A stretch of DNA of 64,000 bases from an uncultured Verrucomicrobiota bacterium (GTDB taxonomy: Bacteria > Verrucomicrobiota > Verrucomicrobiia > Limisphaerales > UBA1412), in NCBI GenBank assembly GCA_944389455.1, contig CALXMK010000013.1, positions 1-64,000 of the forward strand. Direction: 5' to 3'. The notes beneath the pieces are model-generated. The model did not search any database and was not told the DNA's origin. It saw only the letters and a program-made list of their open reading frames with translations. Position numbers and translations under genes: made by a program. Shown in pieces: positions 9,901-18,186 of the stretch (its first letter is position 1; each line of letters opens with the position of its first letter).

Positions 9901-9992
9901 CCTGCTCTTTGCGATATGGAGAAAAAGAAATCAGTTTTGAAACCAAACCTGGTAAACTATATATATTGGATAATGAGTTAAAATTAAAATAA
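6903..9992 (+). CDS. LamG-GH95 alpha-L-fucosidase (or alpha-L-galactosidase)
   Basis: 1029 residues. Residues ~25-190 form a LamG/concanavalin-like carbohydrate-binding domain ([29 protein letters not shown]). GH95 starts near 235 with [27 protein letters not shown] and NEDTLWSG. Active-site landmarks are all present: [10 protein letters not shown] (~627, the two substrate-stabilising Asn region), SHSPENTF (~757, the acid Glu) and FQIDGNFGG (~931, the Asp of the Asn-activated inverting mechanism). Such enzymes release terminal fucose from alpha-1,2-linked glycans or plant polymers. Oddly, no signal peptide can be read, because an in-frame TGA lies just before the ATG. The protein is therefore cytoplasmic or exported by another route. 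GH43 follows after 40 nt. Confidence 0.9.
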   Translation: [1029 protein letters not shown]

Positions 9993-10032
9993 TAACTTCT
10001 TCTGTCATTTTGAAACAAAACTTATTTAAATA

Positions 10033-11625
10033 GTGAAAATAAAAAAACTTATAAGCTCCTTTTGGATAAGCATTTGTTTTCTAACTTTTATCAGTACTCT
10101 TTCTGCTCAACAGTCCGAATGGGGAAAATGGGAAAAATGGGGAGCTCAATCAGACGGCACCTACCTAAATCCTATTATTCCCTCCGATTATAGTGATATT
10201 GACTGTATAAGAGTAGGAGATGATTATTACGCTATTTCTTCTACCTTCCAATTTTCACCTGGGATGACGTTGCTCCATTCCAAAGATCTCGTAAATTGGG
10301 AAATCTGCGGAAATATTATCGATGACCTTACCCAAATCGGCCCAAATCTAAATTGGTCTCACATGAATCGCTATAATCGAGGTATCTGGGCTGGGACATT
10401 AAGATTCCACGATAAACGCTTCTATCTCTTCTTTGGAACCCCGGATGAAGGCTATTTTATGACTTCCTCTCCCACTCCCCAAGGTCCATGGGCCCCCCTT
10501 ACTTGTCTCCTTTCCGAAGCTGGATGGGATGACTGCTGCGTCATGTGGGATGACAACGGTGAAGCCTGCTTTGTAGGAACACACTTCGCCGATGGTTATA
10601 AAACTTACCTTTTCCGAATGTCCCCTGATGGGAAAAGCATCGACCGCTCATCAGCAATGCTTATTCATTCCGGCAACGGACGGGAAGCTAATAAACTAAT
10701 TAAAGTTGGGAAATGGTATTACCTGATATTCAGCGAACACAAACAAGGCATAGGTCGTTATGTGATGGCTCGCCGCTCTCTGAATATGTTCGGTCCATAC
10801 ACTGAAGAAAAACAACTGGCATTGCCTTCAGTTGAGGCTATGGAACCCAACCAGGGAGGAATCATCCTGGGGAAAGATAATAAATGGTATTTTCTCACCC
10901 ATCATGGTACCGGAGACTGGAGTGGACGCATTGTAAGTCTTCTCCCTGTAACATGGATAGAGGATTGGCCTATTCTGGGGAAACCTCTTCCAAACAACAT
11001 TGGAACAATGGCTTGGAGCGGAAATATTCCTTCTGATGATGGAGGGAATCTATTTCTCAGAAAAAGTGATGACTTTGATGATGAAAACCTAGGCCCCCAA
11101 TGGCAATGGAACTATCAACCTCGCAAAGAAATGTATTCTCTCTCTGAACGTCCAGGCTGGCTCCGCCTCAAAGCATATACTCCATTGAAACCCGATAATC
11201 TAATGTTAGCAGGCAATACGCTTACTCAACGAACCTTCAGAAAACCGCAAAATACAGCTCTTGTCAAAATAGATATTTCTTCTATGACAAATGGACAAAA
11301 ATCCGGGCTTTGCCATTTTTCCTCTCAACACGCAGCCATAGGCATAGTAATGGATGGGAATTTGCGATATTTGGAATATCGAGTAAATGGAAAAATTAAG
11401 CGAGGTCCGGCTATTGAGGCAAAATATATTTGGCTCAAATCAAAATGGGGTATGGATGGGATCTCCCACTTCAGCTACAGTCTGGATGGAGAACAATATA
11501 TCCCTTATGGTGATCCTTATCAAATGGTCTGGGGAAATTATCGAGGTGATCGTTTAGGCATCTACTGCTTCAACGACCATCAAGAAAGCGGCTTTATTGA
11601 TGTAGACTATTTCCATTACAAATAA
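10033..11625 (+). CDS. Secreted GH43 family glycoside hydrolase (arabinofuranosidase/xylosidase type)
   Basis: 530 residues, starting at GTG. The signal peptide ISSFWISICFLTFISTLSA ends near residue 25. The five-bladed propeller contains NPIIPSDYSDIDCIRVGDDYY (landmark SDIDCIRVGDDYY, general-base Asp), WDDCCVMWDDNGEACFVG (pKa-modulating Asp) and GREANKLIKVGKWYYL (acid Glu). From about 345 a C-terminal beta-sandwich follows (SDDFDDENLGPQWQWNYQP, then GLCHFSSQHAAIG), as in GH43 subfamilies such as GH43_12. Substrate is probably an arabinose- or xylose-containing side chain. It lies between GH95 and the ABM/dehydrogenase pair, consistent with a glycan-use operon. Confidence 0.85.
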   Translation: MKIKKLISSFWISICFLTFISTLSAQQSEWGKWEKWGAQSDGTYLNPIIPSDYSDIDCIRVGDDYYAISSTFQFSPGMTLLHSKDLVNWEICGNIIDDLTQIGPNLNWSHMNRYNRGIWAGTLRFHDKRFYLFFGTPDEGYFMTSSPTPQGPWAPLTCLLSEAGWDDCCVMWDDNGEACFVGTHFADGYKTYLFRMSPDGKSIDRSSAMLIHSGNGREANKLIKVGKWYYLIFSEHKQGIGRYVMARRSLNMFGPYTEEKQLALPSVEAMEPNQGGIILGKDNKWYFLTHHGTGDWSGRIVSLLPVTWIEDWPILGKPLPNNIGTMAWSGNIPSDDGGNLFLRKSDDFDDENLGPQWQWNYQPRKEMYSLSERPGWLRLKAYTPLKPDNLMLAGNTLTQRTFRKPQNTALVKIDISSMTNGQKSGLCHFSSQHAAIGIVMDGNLRYLEYRVNGKIKRGPAIEAKYIWLKSKWGMDGISHFSYSLDGEQYIPYGDPYQMVWGNYRGDRLGIYCFNDHQESGFIDVDYFHYK

Positions 11626-11717
11626 TCAGATAAAAACTCCTCTGACAATGAGCAATAAATTGAATAAATAAATCTTTTCACTGAAAAAATCCAATAAAAT
11701 ATTATATTGACTGAATT

Positions 11718-12002
11718 ATGTTAGTTGTTCACGTACACATACAAATAAAACCAGAATGCAAAGAAGCTTTTATCACTGCTTCATTGGAAAATGCATCTCA
11801 GAGCATCCTTGAACCGGGTATCGAACGTTTCGACCTGATTCAAAATCAAGAAGACCCCTGCAAATTTGTTCTGGAGGAAGTCTATCTCTCCAAAGAAGCC
11901 ACTCTTGCCCATAAGGAAACACCTCACTATGCTAAATGGCGCGATGCTGTCGCTGACATGATGGCTACTCCAAGATACAGCATAAAATATACAAAACTCT
12001 AA
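11718..12002 (+). CDS. ABM-domain (antibiotic biosynthesis monooxygenase-like) protein
   Basis: 94 residues, the usual size for a stand-alone dimeric alpha/beta ferredoxin-like ABM domain. It starts with the typical strand [18 protein letters not shown] and contains [18 protein letters not shown] and [22 protein letters not shown] (landmarks EPG-x-x-x-F and H-x-x-T-x-H-Y). Family members act as small cofactor-free monooxygenases, quinol oxygenases or isomerases such as LsrG; the reaction here cannot be read. It lies 2 nt before the iron alcohol dehydrogenase, so the two are almost certainly co-translated and may act on the same aldehyde or sugar product. A TATATT box lies 9 nt before the ATG. 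Confidence 0.75.
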   Translation: MLVVHVHIQIKPECKEAFITASLENASQSILEPGIERFDLIQNQEDPCKFVLEEVYLSKEATLAHKETPHYAKWRDAVADMMATPRYSIKYTKL

Positions 12003-12004
12003 TC

Positions 12005-13201
12005 ATGTCTAATTATTCATTTGAATTCTGCACCTCTTCCAAAATTATCTTTGGCAGAGGCAAAAGTGATTTATTGCCGGAGCTAATTCGTCCGCTAGGC
12101 TCCAGGATCATGATTATTACCGGAAGCTCTCCTCAAAGACATTCAGTCCTGATTGAAAAAATCAAGGCTGCTGGAATTTATGTTTCCTTGGCAACTGTTT
12201 CGGGAGAACCAGAAGTAGAAAAAATCACTGAAATCACATCCCTTATCCTACGGCAAAACTGTAAAGTCGTCCTTGCACTCGGAGGAGGCAGTGTACTCGA
12301 TGCTGGCAAAGCGGCTGCCATTCTCGCCAATAATCCTGGAGATATCATGGAATATCTGGAAGTCGTTGGTGAAGGGAAAGCTCTCCCCTGCGCTTCACTC
12401 CCATTCATAGCCGTTCCCACTACGGCTGGCACCGGCTCCGAAGTAACTCGTAACTCAGTCATTACCGTTCCTTCCCATCGAGTTAAAGTCAGCCTGCGCT
12501 CCCCTGAAATGCTTCCCAAAATCGCACTGATAGATCCGGAACTACTTCGTGAATGCCCTCTGACTGTTCGTGTCAATTGTGGTTTTGATGCTCTCTGTCA
12601 TCTAATGGAAGCTATGATTTCCCGTAAAGCCACTCCCTTTACAGATATGATCTGCTCCTACGGATTACAGCAAATCCCCCGAGAAACTCTTCAAACGTAT
12701 TGGAATGACCCTCAGATCGAAGAACCACGATGCGCAATGGCATTTGCCAGCTTACTGGGAGGAATGGCTTTGGCTAATGGAGGATTGGGCGCTGTACATG
12801 GATTTGCTGGAGTTATCGGAGGCATGTTTGGAGCCCCTCATGGAGCTGTCTGTGCTGCATTATTAGCCCCTGTCCTGAAAACTAATATGGCCGTAGCACG
12901 ACAAATTGAAGAAGGAAGCTCTTCTGAAGGGGAGCTCCTATTGGCTGAAAAAATGCTGAAACAAATCGAAAAAATGACCGATTTCTTTACAGCTGGGCAA
13001 TGCAGAGAACCTGAAAAACTAATTACAGAACTCGAACGGCTAACACGTGAAAATCATGTTCCACGTTTGAGTGATATGGGAATTAAAGAATCAGACCTTC
13101 CAATTATTATTAAAAAATCCTCCCAATCAAGCAGCATGAAAGGGAATCCCTTCTCTCTCTCTGAAGAACGTCTCAGCTATATTCTGCATAAAGCTCTATA
13201 G
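12005..13201 (+). CDS. Iron-containing alcohol dehydrogenase (lactaldehyde reductase/butanol dehydrogenase type)
   Basis: 398 residues, a full-length group III Fe-ADH. The NAD(P)-binding half has GGGSVLDAGKAAA and TTAGTGSEVT. The iron site is complete, with GFDALCHLMEA giving Asp and His and GAVHGFAGVIGGMFGAPHGA giving two further His. Substrate is not defined by sequence. Since the cluster encodes an alpha-L-fucosidase, reduction of lactaldehyde from L-fucose breakdown to 1,2-propanediol is an attractive inference, but no fucose isomerase, kinase or aldolase is in the window. It ends the plus-strand cluster, directly before a terminator. Confidence 0.85.
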   Translation: MSNYSFEFCTSSKIIFGRGKSDLLPELIRPLGSRIMIITGSSPQRHSVLIEKIKAAGIYVSLATVSGEPEVEKITEITSLILRQNCKVVLALGGGSVLDAGKAAAILANNPGDIMEYLEVVGEGKALPCASLPFIAVPTTAGTGSEVTRNSVITVPSHRVKVSLRSPEMLPKIALIDPELLRECPLTVRVNCGFDALCHLMEAMISRKATPFTDMICSYGLQQIPRETLQTYWNDPQIEEPRCAMAFASLLGGMALANGGLGAVHGFAGVIGGMFGAPHGAVCAALLAPVLKTNMAVARQIEEGSSSEGELLLAEKMLKQIEKMTDFFTAGQCREPEKLITELERLTRENHVPRLSDMGIKESDLPIIIKKSSQSSSMKGNPFSLSEERLSYILHKAL

Positions 13202-13211
13202 ATAGTTTTAG

Positions 13212-13259
13212 AAGGCGGCTCCACTAGCCAGTAGATAAACGAGCCGTCTTTCTTCTTTT
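13212..13259 (+). terminator. Rho-independent terminator of the glycan cluster
   Basis: A 10-bp stem (AAGGCGGCTC 212-221 with GAGCCGTCTT 241-250, one G-T pair) is followed by a T-rich tail (TCTTCTTTT). It lies between the convergent Fe-ADH and priA genes and could serve the plus strand. Confidence 0.75.
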
Positions 13260-13300
13260 AAACCTGCCCTCCAAAATCTCTATGACTCTTTTTCACTCAC

Positions 13301-15568
13301 TCAAGAAAGATTAAGAGGATCGATATCAATAGAAAGACGAATTCCCTCCGGAATTTTAAACTCAGACTGCAATTGAAACAATCTATCGCTCAGAGGGAGC
13401 ATTCTCTGAGTTTGAATCATAATATGATATCTGAAAAAATCTCCTACTTTTTCCAGCGGAGCGGGGGCAGGTCCTTTAATAATTAAACCGGGCAATTCCG
13501 CTAAATATCCCTTCATATTAGTTCTCAAATCGCATGCGGTCTTTTCCACTAGAGCCTCTTCACGACCTCGCAATGTCAAGAGCGCAATCCGATCTATTGG
13601 CGGATACTGCAATTCTCGGCGGCTAATAAGTTCTTCCGCATAAAAATTCTCATAATCATGATGTTGAGCATAGAGAATCGCCGGAGCCCAAGGGGTAAAT
13701 GTCTGGACAATCACCTCTCCCTCCTCATTTCCTCTTCCTGCTCGGCCCGCAACCTGTGTAATGAGCTGAAAAGTTCTCTCTCCAGCTCGAAAATCCGGTC
13801 GATGCAGTGATATATCCGCGTTAATAATTCCAACCAAAGTGACTCTTGGAAAATGAAGTCCCTTAGCGATCATTTGAGTTCCAAGCAAAATATCTATTTT
13901 CCCATTTCGGAAATCATCCAAGATACGTCGATAATCATTCTTCCGTTTGAGTGTATCAGAATCCATTCTGGCAACTCTGGCCTGAGGAAAAAGTTTGCAA
14001 AGTGTATCCTCCACTCTCTCTGTCCCTACCCCTGAATAGCGTATCTGTGGATCCTGGCATTCTGGACAAAGCTTCATCGCACGAGTTTCATATCCGCAAA
14101 TATGACACTTGAGCAGCTGTTCACAACGATGATAAGTCAAAGAAACACTGCAATGCGGACAATAAGCCACATAACCGCATTGAGGACACTGCATCTGCGT
14201 AGCATAACCTCTCCGGTTCAAAAATAAAATAACCTGCTGCGATTGCTCCAAGCGAAGCGAAATTGCCTCTTTGAGGATCGATGAAAAATGCGGAATTCCA
14301 TGATCATATCGAATTTCACCGCACATATTGACTAAATTCACTCGCGGCATAGATATATCATCTACTCTCTTAGGAAGTTTAAGTAAGGAATATTTACCGC
14401 TTAGAGCATTAGCGTAACTCTCCATGCAAGGAGTAGCACTTCCTAAAACTACAACCGTCTTCTCCAGCCGTGCCCTCACAACTGCCACATCTCTTGCATT
14501 ATAACGTGGTGAATCCTCCTGCTTATAAGAATTTTCATGCTCCTCATCTACGATTATCAAACCCAAAGGATTTACCGGCGCAAAAACAGCCGAACGGGCT
14601 CCTATAACAATCCTTGCCTCTCCACGACGAATCTTATGCCACTCATCATGACGCTCTCCATCAGAGAGATTACTATGCAAAACCGCCACCTGAGTTCGCA
14701 GCGCTCCCTCCGCAAAACGAGATTTAAAACGCTCTACTGTCTGAGGTGTTAATGAAATCTCAGGCACCAGAACAATTGCTCCCTTTCCTCTTTCCAGGGC
14801 ATGAGATATCGCCTGCAAATAAACCTCTGTCTTACCACTGCCCGTTACCCCAAAAAGCAAAAAAGGCCGTATTTTTGAACAATTCTCTTCATCTATAGCG
14901 GATGTAATCTCCTTCAGTGCCTCCGACTGACAAAAATTCAATTTTAAAGGAACGCTTGGAACTAACTTTAAATTTTGATAAGGATCACGCAAAACCTCAA
15001 TCGGAGCAATCTTCACACAACCCGCAGCTTCCAATCTGCGTACAAGAGCCGTCGTACAAGAAGCCTCGGACATCAATTCCGCCAGTGCCAACTCCCCTTT
15101 TTCTTGAATTAACCTCAGTACCCTCTTTTGTCGCTCGGTCAATTTTGATTTATCAGCAGAATCTCCCGCTATGTATCTTACAAAAAGACGTTTTTTCCAT
15201 CCTGATTGCTCACTGCGTACGGACTGCGGAACCACACAACGCAAAGCCGCCTCCAAGGGACAACAATAATAACGTGCAATCCAGGAAGCCAATTTCATCA
15301 CCGGCTCTGTCAGAAGAGTATCCTCTCCGATTATATCAAGGATCTCCTTGAGCTGAACAGGACGCGAAACCTCCAATAACTCCCGACGCTCCACTTTGGG
15401 TACAATACTTGACTCTGACTCAATCTGAATTACATACCCGGCCAGAACTCGATTACCAAATGGAATTTTGACTCGGCTCCCTATCCTCACATAAGGTTCC
15501 ATCGATGCCGGAATCAAATAATCAAAAAGTTTATTGAGAGATAGATCTGTTGCGACTCGTGCAATCAT
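13301..15568 (-). CDS. priA: Primosomal protein N' (replication restart helicase PriA)
   Basis: 755 residues. PriA recognises stalled or D-loop forks and reloads the replicative helicase. The N-terminal 3'-DNA-binding domain begins MIARVATDLSLNKLFDYLIP. Walker A is GVTGSGKTEVYL (~residue 240), Walker B is IIVDEEHENSYKQ, and motif III is VVLGSATP. The Zn-binding module has paired CxxC motifs (CPQCGY, CPHC, CHICG, CPEC), followed by GVGTERVED and QVAGRAGRGNEEGEV. The length fits the family. Convergent with the Fe-ADH gene and upstream of nothing on this strand until thiD, 56 nt away. Confidence 0.96.
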   Translation of the reverse strand: MIARVATDLSLNKLFDYLIPASMEPYVRIGSRVKIPFGNRVLAGYVIQIESESSIVPKVERRELLEVSRPVQLKEILDIIGEDTLLTEPVMKLASWIARYYCCPLEAALRCVVPQSVRSEQSGWKKRLFVRYIAGDSADKSKLTERQKRVLRLIQEKGELALAELMSEASCTTALVRRLEAAGCVKIAPIEVLRDPYQNLKLVPSVPLKLNFCQSEALKEITSAIDEENCSKIRPFLLFGVTGSGKTEVYLQAISHALERGKGAIVLVPEISLTPQTVERFKSRFAEGALRTQVAVLHSNLSDGERHDEWHKIRRGEARIVIGARSAVFAPVNPLGLIIVDEEHENSYKQEDSPRYNARDVAVVRARLEKTVVVLGSATPCMESYANALSGKYSLLKLPKRVDDISMPRVNLVNMCGEIRYDHGIPHFSSILKEAISLRLEQSQQVILFLNRRGYATQMQCPQCGYVAYCPHCSVSLTYHRCEQLLKCHICGYETRAMKLCPECQDPQIRYSGVGTERVEDTLCKLFPQARVARMDSDTLKRKNDYRRILDDFRNGKIDILLGTQMIAKGLHFPRVTLVGIINADISLHRPDFRAGERTFQLITQVAGRAGRGNEEGEVIVQTFTPWAPAILYAQHHDYENFYAEELISRRELQYPPIDRIALLTLRGREEALVEKTACDLRTNMKGYLAELPGLIIKGPAPAPLEKVGDFFRYHIMIQTQRMLPLSDRLFQLQSEFKIPEGIRLSIDIDPLNLS

Positions 15569-15573
15569 TGAAC

Positions 15574-15582
15574 ACTATAACA
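15574..15582 (-). promoter_or_regulatory. Extended -10 element of priA (leaderless spacing)
   Basis: On the minus strand TGTTATAGT (TG-n-TATAGT) ends 5 nt before the priA ATG. No clear -35 is present. The distance predicts a transcript that begins at or next to the start codon. Confidence 0.4.
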
Positions 15583-15623
15583 TTCTTTTAATTCCGCAGA
15601 GGCCCCTCTTCTCACGGCTACTC

Positions 15624-16433
15624 CTATTTCTTAAACCTAAACCAATCTAATGCATAATATCGGCTAATTCTAACCGATCCCCGGATTGCCTCATTGACAT
15701 AACATTTGGCTCTGCCTACTGCCTCCGAAAGAGTAAAGCCACAAGCTAAAAATGCCGTAATCGCAGCGGAAAAAGTACATCCTGTTCCATGAGTAGAAAC
15801 ATCTCTGACAAAAGGCAGACTATAACTGTACTCATGAATCCCATCCCATAAAATATCGAGTGCTAGATGACTCCCTTTCAGATGACCTCCTTTTGCTAAA
15901 ACCGGACACTTATAAAGTTCATAAAACTCCTTGGCTCCGGAACGCAATTCTAACTCATTCAATATTGGATGTCCCAAAAGAGAAGCTAATTCATCCAAAT
16001 TAGGGGTTACCAACGTCGCTAAAGGAAAAAGCTCCCTCTTCATTACCTCAATAGCCTCTTCTCGTAAAAGCTTAGCTCCGCTGGTACTGATCATCACTGG
16101 ATCCACTACCAAACAGACCGAAGTTTTTTTAAGGAAAGAAGCTGTTCTTTGGATAATTTTTTCATCATAGAGCATTCCTGTTTTAACAACTTTAGGAGAT
16201 AGCTCGGTAAAAACAGCCTTTAATTGAGCTTCAACAAACTCCGGAGAACAAGGACTGACCTCTAGCACCCGAGCCGGATTCTGAGCCGTTAAACAACTCA
16301 CAACAACACAACCATGAACTCCTAATGCTGCAAAAGTCTTAAGATCGGCCATCACACCGGCGCCTCCTCCACTATCCGTTCCCGCAATAGTCAAGACTAT
16401 TGGCATTGCAATACGCTCTGATTCCTCTTGCAT
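15624..16433 (-). CDS. thiD: Hydroxymethylpyrimidine/phosphomethylpyrimidine kinase
   Basis: 269 residues of the ribokinase fold. ThiD phosphorylates HMP and HMP-P to HMP-PP for thiamine pyrophosphate synthesis in the cytosol. Seen: TIAGTDSGGGAGVMADLKTF near the N-terminus (substrate-binding GTDSGGGAG), DPVMISTSGAKLL, and the anion-hole/catalytic segment DVSTHGTGCTFSAAITAF with its conserved Asp-free GTGC variant of the GTGD-like motif typical of ThiD. AGGGAG lies 4 nt before the ATG as a Shine-Dalgarno. No other thi genes and no TPP riboswitch are visible: the 40 nt before the start are too short. It follows rplQ and its terminator. Confidence 0.92.
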   Translation of the reverse strand: MQEESERIAMPIVLTIAGTDSGGGAGVMADLKTFAALGVHGCVVVSCLTAQNPARVLEVSPCSPEFVEAQLKAVFTELSPKVVKTGMLYDEKIIQRTASFLKKTSVCLVVDPVMISTSGAKLLREEAIEVMKRELFPLATLVTPNLDELASLLGHPILNELELRSGAKEFYELYKCPVLAKGGHLKGSHLALDILWDGIHEYSYSLPFVRDVSTHGTGCTFSAAITAFLACGFTLSEAVGRAKCYVNEAIRGSVRISRYYALDWFRFKK

Positions 16434-16474
16434 AATCTCCCTTTTTCTAACCTTTTCTGAAGTCCTGATAAAGC

Positions 16475-16512
16475 AAAAAAAAACTCCTCCCTAACAGGAG
16501 GAGTTTTTTCGC
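16475..16512 (-). terminator. Terminator at the end of the ribosomal superoperon
   Basis: The stem AACTCCTCC (482-490) with GGAGGAGTT (500-508) is flanked by A-runs on the left and T-runs on the right, so it works in both orientations. For the minus strand it ends transcription ~20 nt after rplQ and before thiD. Confidence 0.85.
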
Positions 16513-16529
16513 AAAAAATTCCAGCTTAA

Positions 16530-17129
16530 TTATGCCTTGGGAGCTTCATTCTCCGCAGGTTTTTCTTCTGTTTTAACTTCCTCAGCCTTAGCTTCTTCAG
16601 CTTTCACTTCAGCCACGGTAGCCGGAGCAGGCAAATCAGCCTTGGCTACTGCCGGAGTTTCGGTAGTGGCAGCCTCTACAGTATCCTCTACCCATTCAAT
16701 AATTGCCATACGGGAAGCATCCCCACGACGCTGTTTCGCAGCATGAATGATACGAGTATAACCGCCAGCTCTCTCCTTTTGAACAGGAGCAAGCTCTTTG
16801 AAAAGCTTAGCAACGGCATCTTCCTGTTTGATATCAGCAACGGCCAGACGGCGATAGTGCAAACCACCACGCTTCCCCATCTCCTTACGGATAATCTTCT
16901 CATCGGTGATTCCCTCTTTAGAGAGAGCTTCACGGATAAGAGCCTCACGGGCCAGAGATTTACGAGCCAAAGTCATCACCTTCTCAGCAACAGGCCTCAG
17001 AGCCTTTGCCTTAGCTAAAGTAGTCGTAATACGTTTGTGCTTAATCAAACTGCACACCATATTCGCCAGCATCGCATTACGATGAGAACCGGTGCGTCCG
17101 AGCTTAGCTGTACGTTTTAAATGACGCAT
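16530..17129 (-). CDS. rplQ: 50S ribosomal protein L17 with a low-complexity C-terminal extension
   Basis: The L17 core occupies about residues 1-140: MRHLKRTAKLGRTGSHRNAM, NMVCSLIKHKRITTTLAKAK, then GGYTRIIHAAKQRRGDASRMAIIEWV-like end (landmark GGYTRI). A ~55-residue Ala/Glu/Lys/Pro-rich tail follows (VKAEEAKAEEVKTEEKPAEN), making 199 residues against ~115-130 in most bacteria. L17 binds 23S rRNA near the exit tunnel. It is the last gene of the superoperon, 12 nt after rpoA, the conserved alpha-operon end. A similar tail type occurs at the N-terminus of S11 in the same operon. Confidence 0.96.
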   Translation of the reverse strand: MRHLKRTAKLGRTGSHRNAMLANMVCSLIKHKRITTTLAKAKALRPVAEKVMTLARKSLAREALIREALSKEGITDEKIIRKEMGKRGGLHYRRLAVADIKQEDAVAKLFKELAPVQKERAGGYTRIIHAAKQRRGDASRMAIIEWVEDTVEAATTETPAVAKADLPAPATVAEVKAEEAKAEEVKTEEKPAENEAPKA

Positions 17130-17141
17130 AAAGTATAATTA

Positions 17142-18152
17142 CTAATTCGATTTATCTTCTTTAATATTCTCGACAAGATCACTCTCAAACTTCATTCCCA
17201 GGCTTAATCCCAGGCTGGTGAGCTTATCTTTGATTTCATTAAGCGACTTCTTACCGAAGTTGCGGTACTTGAGCATCTCCTGCTCGCTCTTCATTGCCAG
17301 CTGCCCGACAGTCGTAATATTAGCGTTATTGAGGCAATTAGCCGCACGAACGCTTAATTCAATCTCATTGACACTCATCGACAACAGCTTCTTAAGCTGC
17401 GCACGCTGATCATCATTCTTGGCAACCTCCTGCTCAAATTCAATCACGCTGCGGTCATAATCCACAAAGACATCAAAGTGATGGCGCAGAATTGCCGCAC
17501 CCTGAACCAAAGCATCATCCGGAGTAATACGTCCATCTGTCCAGATCTCTAATACAAGACGATCATAATCGGTTCTCTGGCCGACACGGGCACTCTCTAC
17601 CTGATAACGAACACGAGTTATCGGTGAAAACAAAGAATCGATCGCGATCACCCCAATAGGCTGATCCAACTTCTTATTCTCCTCACCCGGACAATAACCA
17701 CGCCCGATACGAACATCAAACTCCATCTCAAGCTTACGTTTGCGATCCAGAGTGCAAATTAGCTGCTCAGGATTCACACACTCTACATTCTGATTAGTCT
17801 GAATATCCGCCGCAGTTACCGGTCCATCCTTATCTACGGAAAGATACAGAGTCTGCGGTTCACGAGTATGAGCTTTAAAAAGGACCTTTTTGAGATTCAA
17901 TACAATCTCAGTCACATCCTCTACCACCCCATCTACCGTGGTAAACTCATGCATCGCTCCGCTGATCTTTACATTCGTAATAGCAGCCCCTTCCAAAGAA
18001 GAAAGGAGTACCCGGCGCAACGCATTGCCTAAGGTATAACCATAACCGGTTTCAAAAGCTTCTGCGACAAACTTCGCATATGTAGGAGTAGCAGTTGCCT
18101 CATCTTTGAACAACCGCTTAGGCATTTCAAATCTACCTAATCTGACTGGCAT
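17142..18152 (-). CDS. rpoA: DNA-directed RNA polymerase subunit alpha
   Basis: 336 residues. The N-terminal dimerisation domain has GYGYTLGNALRRVLLSSLEGAA. The C-terminal domain, IELSVRAANCLNNANITTVG, keeps the Arg-Ala-Ala-Asn-Cys helix that contacts UP-element DNA and activators in E. coli. Two in-frame Met (MPVRLG and, 9 codons on, MPKRLF) are possible starts; I kept the first. A 10-bp hairpin in the ~100-nt gap to rpsD may affect its expression relative to S4. Confidence 0.97.
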   Translation of the reverse strand: MPVRLGRFEMPKRLFKDEATATPTYAKFVAEAFETGYGYTLGNALRRVLLSSLEGAAITNVKISGAMHEFTTVDGVVEDVTEIVLNLKKVLFKAHTREPQTLYLSVDKDGPVTAADIQTNQNVECVNPEQLICTLDRKRKLEMEFDVRIGRGYCPGEENKKLDQPIGVIAIDSLFSPITRVRYQVESARVGQRTDYDRLVLEIWTDGRITPDDALVQGAAILRHHFDVFVDYDRSVIEFEQEVAKNDDQRAQLKKLLSMSVNEIELSVRAANCLNNANITTVGQLAMKSEQEMLKYRNFGKKSLNEIKDKLTSLGLSLGMKFESDLVENIKEDKSN

Positions 18153-18186
18153 AATGATATATCTATTTTAAGCAGTTTTAACCTGA

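Noticed and set aside
16434-16474. TPP riboswitch ahead of thiD
   Set aside because: The ~40 nt are too short and have no THI-box sequence.
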